Positions 33,002 to 40,798 of a DNA stretch of 64,000 nt are shown here, one piece after another. The translations under genes and the position numbers were made by a program. The notes beneath the pieces are model-generated. The model saw only the letters and a program-made list of their open reading frames with translations. It made no database searches and had not been told where the DNA came from. This DNA is from DASQWP01 sp050697555. GTDB taxonomy: Bacteria; Actinomycetota; Thermoleophilia; Gaiellales; Gaiellaceae. The stretch's first letter is position 1. Every line of letters begins with the position of its first letter. Location of the stretch: assembly GCA_050697555.1 (NCBI GenBank), contig JBOHAD010000006.1, positions 10,802 to 74,801 on the forward strand, given 5' to 3'.

Positions 33002-33719
33002 GTGTCCGATGGTGCTCGAACCGGCCACGGCGCGCTGCGTGTGAACTGTGAAGATACGGATGTGGACGAGAAGCAGCGATTTCACCTGGCAGACCTCGAA
33101 GGGACGGCTGGCGGTCGGGGTGCGCCACTTGTGGCCGCATCACACGCGCTGGCCGCAGGCGTCGAGTCGCGTGCGGTCGTGCTCGTTGAAGGGATCAGCG
33201 ACCAGCGTGCGCTCGAAGCTCTCGCCGCGCGCCGTGGTCGGAATCTTGAGGCCGAGGGCATTTCCATTGTGCCAATTGGGGGTGCGCAGGCCATCGGAAG
33301 CTCCCTGGCTCTGTTCGGCCCTCAGGGGTTGGACGTCAGGTTGGCAGGTCTCTGTGACGCCGGAGAGGAGGGCGACTTCCAGCGCGGTCTCGAGCGGGCC
33401 GGCCTCGGCACCAACCTCACTCGCGCCGATATGGAGCGGCTGGGTTTCTACGTGTGCGTCGCAGACCTGGAGGACGAGCTGATCCGCGCTCTCGGTGCCG
33501 CCTCCGTGGAACAGGTCGTCGACGCTCAGGGTGACCTTGGATCCTTCCGCACCCTCCAGAAGCAGCCTGCGTGGCAAGGACGGACCACTGAGGAGCAGCT
33601 TCGGCGCTTCATGGGCAGCGGCGGCAGCCGGGAAGATCCGATACGCGCGTTTGCTCGTCGATGCGCTGGATCTCACCCAGGTGCCTCGGCCGCTTGACCT
33701 GGTACTTGCTCATGTCTGA
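33002..33719 (+). pseudogene. TOPRIM-domain (OLD-like) protein gene, frameshifted near its 3' end
   Basis: The main frame gives a TOPRIM domain: VVLVEGISDQRALEALAA (catalytic Glu), IVPIGGAQAIG, LAGLCDAGEEGDFQRGLERA (DxD-like region) and VCVADLEDELIRALG. It resembles actinobacterial TOPRIM nucleotidyl transferase/hydrolase proteins of about 210-230 residues. After FMGSGGSR (about 33632) the frame drifts into unlike sequence, whereas the +1 frame continues KIRYARLLVDALDLTQVPRP and ends at 33719, the expected C-terminus. One extra G explains this. It could be a pseudogene or an assembly error. The start is uncertain (GTG at 33002 or 33062). Confidence 0.65.
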
Positions 33720-33739
33720 CGGCCGCGAAAGACCTGAGG

Positions 33740-33766
33740 TGGAGGCGGCGGGAATCGAACCCGCGT
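33740..33766 (-). repeat. Copy of tmRNA 3' end (att-like direct repeat, distal)
   Basis: These 27 bp are identical to the 3' end of the tmRNA gene at 35572-35598 (acceptor strand plus T-arm). Sequence outside the 27 bp differs. Integrating elements that target ssrA duplicate exactly this part of the gene, so this is the expected displaced att site. The two copies bracket 1.8 kb. Confidence 0.7.
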
Positions 33767-34019
33767 AAGCTAACTATGTGCTATTTGCAGGCACTTTCCA
33801 GCGTCTGCCGAAGTACTCGCCCGCGCTCAGGTTGCGACAGCTCTGGAGCCTATCTCGGGACTTTTTCCGGGACTTACGGCCTAGCCTTCTGGATGCCGAA
33901 GTCCTATGATCGGGGCGCCCACGCAAACGTGATGACACGTCCGGGGGCACCGCAGCCGGGTGGCACCTGGCAGCAGCATCTGCTCGGAGCAGCGGCGTCC
34001 CAGACGAGGAGGTCCTCGC
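33767..34019. other. Non-coding left part of the ssrA-bounded segment
   Basis: About 250 bp between the distal att-like repeat and the SBP56 gene. No integrase, recombinase or convincing gene is visible on either strand. AT content is locally higher near 33767-33790 (TAACTATGTGCTATTTGCAG). A short near-repeat, tcgggactttttccgggact, lies at about 33853-33872. It may be a relic of an element that lost its integrase. Confidence 0.4.
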
Positions 34020-35429
34020 ATGGCTCAGCCAACGATCGACCCCACCTTCTACCGGACAGCTGCAGAGGCCGCGGCCGCTCCTGCCGAACAGCTCGCCTAC
34101 GTGGTGGCCTTCGACCGGGCCGCGCAGAAGAACGACGCGATGACCGTCATCGACGTGAACCCGGCCTCCGACACCTACGGGCTGGTGGTCGGCTGGACCG
34201 ACGTCCCAGGGCTCGGGAACGAGCTGCACCACTTCGGCTGGAACGCCTGCAGCAGCGCGCTCAAGCACGAGGGCCACAACATGGACGGCCTCGCCCGCCG
34301 CTACCTCCTGGTGCCGGGCCTGCGCTCGTCGAACATCTACGTGCTCGACACCGAGCCGGACCCCCGCCAGCCGACGCTGGTGAAGACGATCGACAGTAAG
34401 AAGCTGTCCGCAAGGGCAGGCTACTCCCGCCCGCACACCCTGCACTGCGGACCCGACGGGGTCTTCCTCACCTGCATTGGCGGCGCCGAGGGCAACGACG
34501 ACGGACCCGGCGGGATCGCGCTGCTCGACCACGAGACCTTCGACGTCCTGCGCGCCTGGGAGACCGACCGCGGGCCGCAGCACTTCCACTACGACGCCTG
34601 GTGGCACCTCAACCAGAACGTGCTGATCTCCAGCGAGTGGGGCAGCCCTTCGATGATCGAGGACGGGATCGTGCCGGAGCTGCTGCTGGGCGGGAAGTAC
34701 GGCCACGCCATCCACTTCTGGGACCTCGCCGCCGGTAAGCACGTACAGCGCGTCGACCTGGGCGCCCAGCACCAGATGGCGCTGGAGGTCCGCCCGTCCC
34801 ACGACCCCGAGGCGACCTGGGGTTTCGTCGGCGTCGTGATCTCCACCGAGGATCTGTCCGGTTCGGTGTGGCGCTGGTTCCGCGACGGCGACGAGTGGAA
34901 GGCCGAGAAGGTCATCACCATCCCCGCCGAGCCCGCGGACCCGGACCTGCTGCCGCCCGCGCTGAAGCCCTTCGCTGCGGTGCCGCCGCTCATCACCGAC
35001 ATCGACCTCTCGGTCGACGACAGGTTCCTCTACGTGTCCTGCTGGGGCACCGGCGAGATGAAGCAGTTCGACGTCTCGGACCCGGCGAATCCGACGCAGA
35101 CCGGATCCGTGCGGCTCGGCGGCATCGTCGACCGCACCCCGCACCCGGCCGCGGCCGACATGCCGCTCTCCGGCGGGCCGCAGATGGTCGAGGTCAGCCG
35201 CGACGGCAGGCGGGTCTACTTCACCAACTCTCTGTACGGGGCGTGGGACGACCAGTTCTACCCGGACGGCGTGGGCACCTGGATGGCCAAGCTCGACGCC
35301 GACCCCGACGGCGGGCTGAGCATCGACGAGAGATTCTTCCCGCACGGCGAGGAGTTCCGTGGCCTGCGCGTGCACCAGATCCGACTGCAGGGCGGCGACG
35401 CTTCGTCGGACTCGTACTGTTACAGCTGA
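34020..35429 (+). CDS. SBP56-family selenium-binding protein / methanethiol oxidase
   Basis: A protein of 469 residues, full length for the family, with GAGGAGG seven bases before the ATG. The beta-propeller motifs include HHFGWNACSSA, RPHTLHCGPDG, GPQHFHYDAWWHLNQNVLISSEWG (read in parts), GHAIHFWDL and DDRFLYVSCWGTGEMKQFDVSDP. Family members convert methanethiol with O2 and water to formaldehyde, hydrogen sulfide and hydrogen peroxide, using copper, or bind selenium. No export signal is obvious. It is the only intact gene between the two copies of the tmRNA 3' end, so it appears to be transferred cargo. Confidence 0.9.
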   Translation: MAQPTIDPTFYRTAAEAAAAPAEQLAYVVAFDRAAQKNDAMTVIDVNPASDTYGLVVGWTDVPGLGNELHHFGWNACSSALKHEGHNMDGLARRYLLVPGLRSSNIYVLDTEPDPRQPTLVKTIDSKKLSARAGYSRPHTLHCGPDGVFLTCIGGAEGNDDGPGGIALLDHETFDVLRAWETDRGPQHFHYDAWWHLNQNVLISSEWGSPSMIEDGIVPELLLGGKYGHAIHFWDLAAGKHVQRVDLGAQHQMALEVRPSHDPEATWGFVGVVISTEDLSGSVWRWFRDGDEWKAEKVITIPAEPADPDLLPPALKPFAAVPPLITDIDLSVDDRFLYVSCWGTGEMKQFDVSDPANPTQTGSVRLGGIVDRTPHPAAADMPLSGGPQMVEVSRDGRRVYFTNSLYGAWDDQFYPDGVGTWMAKLDADPDGGLSIDERFFPHGEEFRGLRVHQIRLQGGDASSDSYCYS

Positions 35430-35571
35430 CGGACTCGCGCTGAGAAAAGCCCGCCGCCAGGAACGCGGCCACGAGCACATCGCTGCCCGATGGTTGGTGC
35501 CCGCGCTCGGGGCAGGTCAGTGACGGGCTCGCATGCGCGTTGCCCCGAAAACCCCTGGAAACAGCCATTTA

Positions 35572-35598
35572 TGGAGGCGGCGGGAATCGAACCCGCGT
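35572..35598 (-). repeat. tmRNA 3' end acting as att-like direct repeat (proximal)
   Basis: Identical over 27 bp to 33740-33766. It forms the functional 3' end of ssrA. With the distal copy it bounds a segment of about 1.83 kb carrying only the SBP56 gene. Confidence 0.7.
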
Positions 35599-35937
35599 CC
35601 GCGATCGCACCTGGAAGAGCCTCTACAAGCGTAGCCTGCGCTTTGTCTTCGCCCGCCGGCCGGTTCGCAGGCCACCTACCGACGGGCTAGCCCTCCTTTG
35701 GAGTCCCGCTTCGGGCGAGTGGCTCTCCCTCCGCGGCAAGCCCGTTGTCTGACGCCGCTCCCCGATCCACGGGCCGAGACCGGAGCGACGCGCTACCTAA
35801 CGGTTGTTAGGCGGCGAGTGCGAGTTCGCTTCTGTCATTCGCACTTGCTTTGTTCCCGGTTGTTTTACGAGGCCAACCGGGGACCTCGGCTTGCAGCTCT
35901 TCCGGAGAACCGACCACGTCGATGCCAGATCGCCCCC
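35572..35937 (-). ncRNA. ssrA: Transfer-messenger RNA
   Basis: About 366 nt. The 5' end GGGGGCG pairs with the 3' CGCCTCC (one G-U) as the tRNA-like acceptor; the T-arm is GCGGGTTCGATTCCCGC; the discriminator is A and CCA is not encoded. The tag frame at 35848-35807 reads Ala-Ser-Ala-Asn-Asp-Arg-Ser-Glu-Leu-Ala-Leu-Ala-Ala then TAA, with the usual ALAA proteolysis end. It rescues stalled ribosomes with SmpB, encoded about 400 bp upstream on the same strand. Its 3' end hosts an insertion, but the gene is intact because the repeat rebuilds it. Confidence 0.95.
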
Positions 35938-35948
35938 AGACGGTTCAA

Positions 35949-35954
35949 AGTATA
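35949..35954 (-). promoter_or_regulatory. Candidate -10 box (TATACT) of ssrA
   Basis: TATACT on the minus strand lies 11 bases upstream of the mature tmRNA 5' end, which is compatible with a primary transcript a few bases longer, trimmed by RNase P. It is the closest match to a consensus -10 seen in this window. The -35 would lie near 35972-35977 and is weak. Confidence 0.5.
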
Positions 35955-35963
35955 GCCGCCGCC

Positions 35964-36373
35964 GTGCGCGACCTTCGCCGCCACCTCCGCCTCACGCAGA
36001 CGCTCGTCCTCCGCCTGGATGCTCTCTCGAACGGCTCTCTGGCGCTTTCCTGTTCGCTTCGAGCTGGGACGCCCTCTTCGAGGCCTTCGGTCTCCCCCTG
36101 CCCCGCCCCGCCTTCTACGCGCAGCTTCTCGGGGCCGCGCTCGTCGCGTTCGCCATCGTCGAGTGGGGGCTCGCGGGGAAGCCGGGCGAGCGGGCGGTCA
36201 CGTTCGCGGCCGCCCTCGGAAGCGCGCTCGGCGCCGCCGTCCTCGCCGTCTGGCTCGCAGCCGGGGAGACCGGCGCGGACACGCACGGACTCGTCGCGCT
36301 CTGGTCGGTCGCCGCCTTCCTCGCGATCGCGGCGGCCGCCCACGCGCTCGTCCTCATTCGCGCCGGCTCTTGA
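35964..36373 (+). pseudogene. Small membrane protein gene, apparently frameshifted near its start
   Basis: From a GTG at 35964 one frame gives LRLTQTLVLRLDALSNGSLAL, then a different frame from about 36050 continues LFASSWDALFEAFGLPLP, AFYAQLLGAALVAFAIVEWGL and two further hydrophobic helices to the stop at 36373. The two halves read naturally as a four-helix protein if one base is restored near 36047. The downstream frame alone has no start codon. The 3' end overlaps smpB by 20 bp. It overlaps the ssrA promoter region. The family is not recognised. A sequencing error is possible. Confidence 0.45.
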
Positions 36374-36815
36374 GCGCCCGCTCGATCTGGCGACGGGCGT
36401 CGCGCTCGGCGATGTCACAGCGCTTGTCGCGCGTCTCCTTGCCGCGCGCGAGCGCGACCTCGACCTTCGCCCGCCCGTCCTTCCAGTAGAGCCGCGTCGG
36501 CACGAGCGTCAGCCCCCGCTCCTGCACCTTGCCGATGAGCGAGGCGATCTCCCGCTTGTGCAGGAGGAGCTTGCGCTCGCGGTCGGGATCGTGGTTGGCC
36601 ATGTTCCCCTGCGCGTACTCGGGAATGTGGGCTCCCACGAGCCAGAGCTCGCCGCCGCGGACGTCCGCGAAGGCGCGCTGCAGCGTGACGTGCCCCTCGC
36701 GGAGCGACTTCACCTCGGTGCCCGTGAGCACGAGCCCCGCCTCGAAGCGTTCGAGCAGGTGGTACTCGTGGCGCGCGCGCCGATTCTCGGCGATGAGCTT
36801 GGTCTCGCCGGCCAT
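36354..36815 (-). CDS. smpB: SsrA-binding protein
   Basis: A protein of 153 residues from the ATG that gives MAGETKLIAENRRARHEYHL. It binds the tRNA-like domain of tmRNA and carries it to stalled ribosomes. Signature segments are FEAGLVLTGTEVKSLREG, LWLVGAHIPEYAQGN, KLLLHKREI and the basic C-terminal tail. It lies next to ssrA, the usual arrangement. The preceding ATG three codons upstream is less likely. Confidence 0.96.
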   Translation of the reverse strand: MAGETKLIAENRRARHEYHLLERFEAGLVLTGTEVKSLREGHVTLQRAFADVRGGELWLVGAHIPEYAQGNMANHDPDRERKLLLHKREIASLIGKVQERGLTLVPTRLYWKDGRAKVEVALARGKETRDKRCDIAERDARRQIERALKSRRE

Positions 36816-37015
36816 GCCTGGCATTGGACCAAAAGTTCGCCGAGCCGGGTTCGCTTTCGTCCCCCTCCCCGGCTGACGTTCCGCTTCCGCGTAGTGCCTA
36901 CCGGTGAGGCTTCGTCCTACTCGCGCCCCGTGCTCGGCGCAAGCGGCAACTTAGAGGACGGGTCCGCAGGGTGCAAGGGTGTGGACGAGTCTTTACCGCA
37001 AAGAGCGGCAAATAC
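36816..37015. other. Intergenic region between smpB and the RNase R-like gene
   Basis: Two hundred bases without a gene. The right end carries a hairpin just after the RNase stop codon (separate entry). No tRNA or known RNA was recognised. The smpB promoter should be here but is not obvious. Confidence 0.5.
36992..37012 (-). terminator. Hairpin after the RNase R-like gene
   Basis: TTTGCCGC and GCGGTAAA pair over eight positions (one G-U) around a five-base loop, a few bases after the stop codon at 37016. There is no clear U-run. It is possibly a weak terminator or 3'-end protection hairpin. Confidence 0.4.
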
Positions 37016-38698
37016 CTACGAGGGCGCGAGCGAGAGCTCCACCTTGCCCTCCTCTCGCCGGATCGCCTCGACCCGCACGGCGATCGGATCGCCCAGCCGG
37101 TAGACCCCTCCCGTGCGACGGCCGACGAGGGCGGTCCCGAGCGGATCCAGCTCGAAGTAGTCCCCCGGCAGCCGGCGGGCGGGGACGTAGCCCTCGAAGA
37201 CGCCGTCGAAGCGAACGAAGATCCCAGAGCCGATCGCGCCGACGATCTCCCCTTCCCAGACGGCGTCCCAGCCCTCGTGGAAGAGGCGCCTGTCGAGGAG
37301 CCAGGCCAGGCAGATCTCGTCCGCGCGGTACTCGATCTGCGCCGCCTCCCGTTCGCGCACGGACGTCCACTGGGCCAGCTCCAAAAGATCCCCCGGCAGC
37401 TCGACGTCGAGGACGCCCAGCTCGCGCAGGAGCGCGCGGTGGCAGACGAGGTCGGGGTACCGGCGGATCGGCGAGGTGAAGTGGCAGTACGCCCGGCTGG
37501 CGAGGCCCGAGTGCCCCAGGTTGCGCGGGTCGTAGCGCGCCTGCTTCAGGCTCCGGAGGACGAGCGCGGGAAAGGCCTCGCCGCCGCGTCCGGACTGCTC
37601 CGTGTAGCGGGCGACCTCCGCGCTCGCGCGCGCCGCGAGGCGGCCTGCCTCCGCGGGCGTCAGGTGGTCGGGCATGGGCGGCGTCGGCACCTCCAGAGCG
37701 GTGAGCTTGGAGAGGAGAAGCTCCACCGCCTGCGGATCCGGGCGCTCGTGCACGCGGTAGAGGGCCTCCCGCCCGCGGCCGCCGAGCAGCCCCGCGACGG
37801 CCTCGTTCGCCAGGATCATGAGCTCCTCGACGAGCGTATGGGCGAGGGGTTCGCTCTCGATCCACGCCCGCTCGACGCCGCCCTCGCCGTCGAAGGCGAA
37901 GGCGATCTCCCCCGCTTCGATCTTGAGCGCCCCGCGCCCGTAGCGACGGCGGCGGAGGGCAAGCGCAACGCTTTCCGCCAGGCGCAGGGAGTCGACCAGC
38001 TCCTCACCCGCGCGCTCGCGCCCTCCGAGGATGGCCTCCGCGTGCCCGTAGGTGAGGCGCTCACGGCTGCGGATGAGGCTGCGGTAGAAGCGCGCCTCCC
38101 CGGGGACGAGGTCGCCGTCGAAGGGAATCTCCACGGTGACGCAGCGGCGCTCCTCGCGCGGCCGCAGGCTGCACAGGTCTGCCGAGAGGCGCTCCGGGAG
38201 CATCGGCTCGACCCGGCCTGGGACGTAGACCGAGAAAGCCCGCTCGGCGGCGTCACGGTCGAGCGGGGTCCCGGGCGGCAGGTACGCAGAGACGTCGGCG
38301 ATGTGCACCCAGGCGCGCGCCCCGTCGCCCTCCCGACGGAAGGAAAGGGCGTCGTCGAAGTCCTTCGCTTCCTCCGGGTCGATCGTGAAGGCGAAGAGGC
38401 CGCGAAGGTCGACACGGTCTGCTTCCGCTGCCGGAGTCTCCTCCGGCAGCGGCGGATGGTCGCGCCGCACCCCCTCGTGCCAGAGCAGCCCTTCGAGCAC
38501 CGCCCCCACGTCATCCGGTCGTCCCAGCACCCGCTCGAGTCGCGCGCGTCCGCGGCCGGCTCGCAGCACGACGAGGTCGCCGACCGACGCCTGCCCAGCC
38601 CCCTTCCGGTCGACCACCACGGGTGTACCGGCCTCGAAGAACGGCTCGCCGACGAGGAGCTTGCCGCGACGGGCGAGCTCGCAGACGAGGATGTCCAC
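37016..38698 (-). CDS. RNase II/R family 3'-5' exoribonuclease (short form)
   Basis: A protein of 560 residues. The catalytic RNB domain has FTIDPEEAKDFDDALSF with the metal-binding aspartates, HIADVSAYLPPGTPLD and the C-terminal HFTSPIRRYPDLVCHRALL. An S1 domain ends the protein (WEGEIVGAIGSGIFVRFDG). It degrades RNA processively from the 3' end. It is much shorter than proteobacterial RNase R (about 800), with only a reduced N-terminal cold-shock-like region. Proximity to smpB and ssrA fits the known cooperation of RNase R with trans-translation. It overlaps the stop of the S41 protease gene by one base. Confidence 0.9.
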   Translation of the reverse strand: MDILVCELARRGKLLVGEPFFEAGTPVVVDRKGAGQASVGDLVVLRAGRGRARLERVLGRPDDVGAVLEGLLWHEGVRRDHPPLPEETPAAEADRVDLRGLFAFTIDPEEAKDFDDALSFRREGDGARAWVHIADVSAYLPPGTPLDRDAAERAFSVYVPGRVEPMLPERLSADLCSLRPREERRCVTVEIPFDGDLVPGEARFYRSLIRSRERLTYGHAEAILGGRERAGEELVDSLRLAESVALALRRRRYGRGALKIEAGEIAFAFDGEGGVERAWIESEPLAHTLVEELMILANEAVAGLLGGRGREALYRVHERPDPQAVELLLSKLTALEVPTPPMPDHLTPAEAGRLAARASAEVARYTEQSGRGGEAFPALVLRSLKQARYDPRNLGHSGLASRAYCHFTSPIRRYPDLVCHRALLRELGVLDVELPGDLLELAQWTSVREREAAQIEYRADEICLAWLLDRRLFHEGWDAVWEGEIVGAIGSGIFVRFDGVFEGYVPARRLPGDYFELDPLGTALVGRRTGGVYRLGDPIAVRVEAIRREEGKVELSLAPS

Positions 38699-39876
38699 TA
38701 CGCCGCGAGCAGCTCGAGGAGCGTGCTCCGCGCGACCCGCAGGCCCTCGTCCGGCTTCGTCAGCGGGTCGTCGAGCGCGGTCACCTTCGGCCGGATCCCC
38801 GTCTCGCTGAGGTCGAGGCCGAGCGGCGTCACGTACTTCGCGGTCGTGAGCTTGAGCGCGCCGCCGTTCGAGAGCGGCTCGATCGACTGCACGGAGGCCT
38901 TCCCGAAGGTGCGGTCACCGACCAGCATCGCGCGCTCGTTCTCCCAGAGCGCGGCCGCCACGATCTCTGCGGCGCTCGCGCTGCCGCCGTTCACGAGCAC
39001 CACGAGGGGCAGTGCCGGATGGCTCGGGTTCCCGTCGACCTCGTACGCGCGAAACTCCTGGTGCGCCCCGTCCGTCTTGCAGACAAGGCCCTCCTCGACG
39101 TAGAGCGAGACGGTGTCCACCGCCTCGGAGAGCAGGCCGCCGGGGTTGTCGCGGAGGTCGATGATCGCACCCTTGGCGCCCCGCTCGGCGAGCCGCGTAG
39201 TCGCCAGCTCGATTTGCTCGGACGTCCCTGCAGGGAAGGAGAGGACGCGGACGTAGCCGAGCTTGGGCTTGCTCTCGCGCTTCAGGAGCCTGGACTGGAT
39301 CGGCGGGACGTCGATCTCCTGGCGCACGACCTGGAACGTGATCGTCCCCTTGTTGGGGCGCTTCACGGTCAGCTCCACCACCGTGCCGTTCTCGCCCTTG
39401 ATGAGCGCGAGCGAGCGCTCGAAGGGAAGGCGTCGGGCGGGAGCGCCGTCGATGCGGATGATCACGTCGCCTCTGCGGATTCCCGCAGTCTGCGCCGGCC
39501 CCTTGAAGGCCGAGGTGACGACGAGGCCCGCCTTCGAGGGCCCGACCGTGAGCCCGATGCCCGAGTAGGTGCCCTCCGTTCGGTCGGTCAGCGCCTCGAA
39601 CTCGGCGGGAGTCAGGTAGTCGGTGTGCGGATCCTCCAGCCCGGCGATCATCTCGTCGATCGTCGGCTCGCGCAGGACGGACGGATCGATCCAGCGGTAG
39701 TAGAAGCGGGCGAGGTCGGCCCGGACCTCCTCGATGAGGGGGACGGGCTTGTCCATCGCCGCGTTGCCCGTCGCCGCCGCCCGCACGGGCTCGGCGTGCC
39801 GGGTCAGGAAGAAGCCGAGCAAGAAGGCTCCTGCGACCAGGAGGGCGACCGCAGCAATTCCACCCGCTCGTCTCAT
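38698..39876 (-). CDS. S41-family C-terminal processing peptidase
   Basis: A protein of 392 residues. An N-terminal membrane anchor (about residues 6-26) precedes a helical segment, a PDZ domain (about 105-180; GIGLTVGP, IRRGDVIIRIDG) and the S41 catalytic domain with nucleophile Ser in NGGSASAAEI and general-base Lys in FGKASVQS. RDNPGG marks the substrate groove. It cleaves proteins at their C-terminal side outside the membrane. Gene order ftsE, ftsX, ctp is common in Actinomycetota and Firmicutes and links it to cell-wall hydrolase control. Confidence 0.92.
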   Translation of the reverse strand: MRRAGGIAAVALLVAGAFLLGFFLTRHAEPVRAAATGNAAMDKPVPLIEEVRADLARFYYRWIDPSVLREPTIDEMIAGLEDPHTDYLTPAEFEALTDRTEGTYSGIGLTVGPSKAGLVVTSAFKGPAQTAGIRRGDVIIRIDGAPARRLPFERSLALIKGENGTVVELTVKRPNKGTITFQVVRQEIDVPPIQSRLLKRESKPKLGYVRVLSFPAGTSEQIELATTRLAERGAKGAIIDLRDNPGGLLSEAVDTVSLYVEEGLVCKTDGAHQEFRAYEVDGNPSHPALPLVVLVNGGSASAAEIVAAALWENERAMLVGDRTFGKASVQSIEPLSNGGALKLTTAKYVTPLGLDLSETGIRPKVTALDDPLTKPDEGLRVARSTLLELLAA

Positions 39877-39913
39877 GCGCCGCCCGCTGAGTATAGACCG
39901 AGTCCCGCGGAGG

Positions 39914-40798
39914 TCAGATCCGCAGGAAGCGCCGCAGGGTGATGCCCGAGCCCGCCGCGCCCACGAGCAGGCTCACGGCGACGAGCACGACGGCGACGAC
40001 GGGGAAGCTCCACGCGCGTATGTCGTCGGGGCTGTCGATCCGGCCCATGATCCCCGGGAGCGCGAGCTCCTTGGCGAGGAGGAGCAGGACGACGGCGAGG
40101 ACGGAGCCGGCGAGACCGCAGAGGAGCCCCTCGAGCATGAACGGCGCGCGCACGAACCAATTGGTCGCACCGACGAGCTTCATCACCTCGATCTCGCGCC
40201 GGCGGGAGAAGATGGAGAGCCGGATCGTGTTTGCGATCAGGATCGTCGAGGCGATGAGCAGGATGATGCTGCCGATGAGGAAGATGGCGCCGATGATCGT
40301 CGCCACCTGGAGCACGCGCTCGGCCTTCTTCTCGCCGTAGGTGACGCTCTCGACGCCCGGTGGCGCCGGCTCGAAGCTCCCGGCGACTTGCGCGGCGTCC
40401 TCGGCCCGCACCGGGAGGATCTCGTACTTCGCCGGCAGCGGGTTCCGCGCGAGGTTCGCCGTGATCTCCGGGTACTTCTCCTTCATCTCCGCGAGGGCGT
40501 CCTCCTTGGAGACGAAGCGGAAGGACCCGATGTCCGGGTTCCCGGCGAGCTGCGCGCGGACCGCTTCGATCTGCCTCGGAGTCGCCTCCTCGCCGCACTT
40601 GATCGGCGTGCAGAAGAAGACGCTCACCTCGATGTCCTTCTTCACGTGGTTCGTCCACGAGAGGACCCACGTCCCGAGGGCGATGAAGAGCCCGAGCAGG
40701 AACATGCCGATGAGCACGGTCATGATCGCCGCGGCCGTCGTGGAGACGTTGCCGGCGATCGAGCGGACCGCCTCGGAGACGAAGAGGCGCGCTCTCAG
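39914..40798 (-). CDS. ftsX: Cell-division ABC transporter permease-like protein FtsX, CTG start
   Basis: A protein of 294 residues. The N-terminal helix (about residues 20-45) is followed by a 100-residue extracellular loop (VSVFFCTPIKCGEE, FRFVSKEDALAEMKEKYPE) and three more helices with the FtsX motif RREIEVMKLVGATNWFVRAPF. There is no ATG, GTG or TTG in frame before the conserved start RARLFVSEAVRSIAGN; the CTG at 40798 overlaps the ftsE stop (CTGA), placing the N-terminus exactly where FtsX proteins begin. FtsEX transmits ATP-driven motion to periplasmic or extracellular peptidoglycan hydrolases. Confidence 0.92.
   Translation of the reverse strand: MRARLFVSEAVRSIAGNVSTTAAAIMTVLIGMFLLGLFIALGTWVLSWTNHVKKDIEVSVFFCTPIKCGEEATPRQIEAVRAQLAGNPDIGSFRFVSKEDALAEMKEKYPEITANLARNPLPAKYEILPVRAEDAAQVAGSFEPAPPGVESVTYGEKKAERVLQVATIIGAIFLIGSIILLIASTILIANTIRLSIFSRRREIEVMKLVGATNWFVRAPFMLEGLLCGLAGSVLAVVLLLLAKELALPGIMGRIDSPDDIRAWSFPVVAVVLVAVSLLVGAAGSGITLRRFLRI

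Noticed and set aside
33740..33770. Possible tRNA gene fragment
   Set aside because: It has a T-arm and acceptor strand but no D or anticodon arm, and 27 bp match the local tmRNA exactly. A displaced tmRNA end explains it better.
33767..34019. Integrase remnant beside the att-like site
   Set aside because: Both strands were read; no tyrosine or serine recombinase motif was found.
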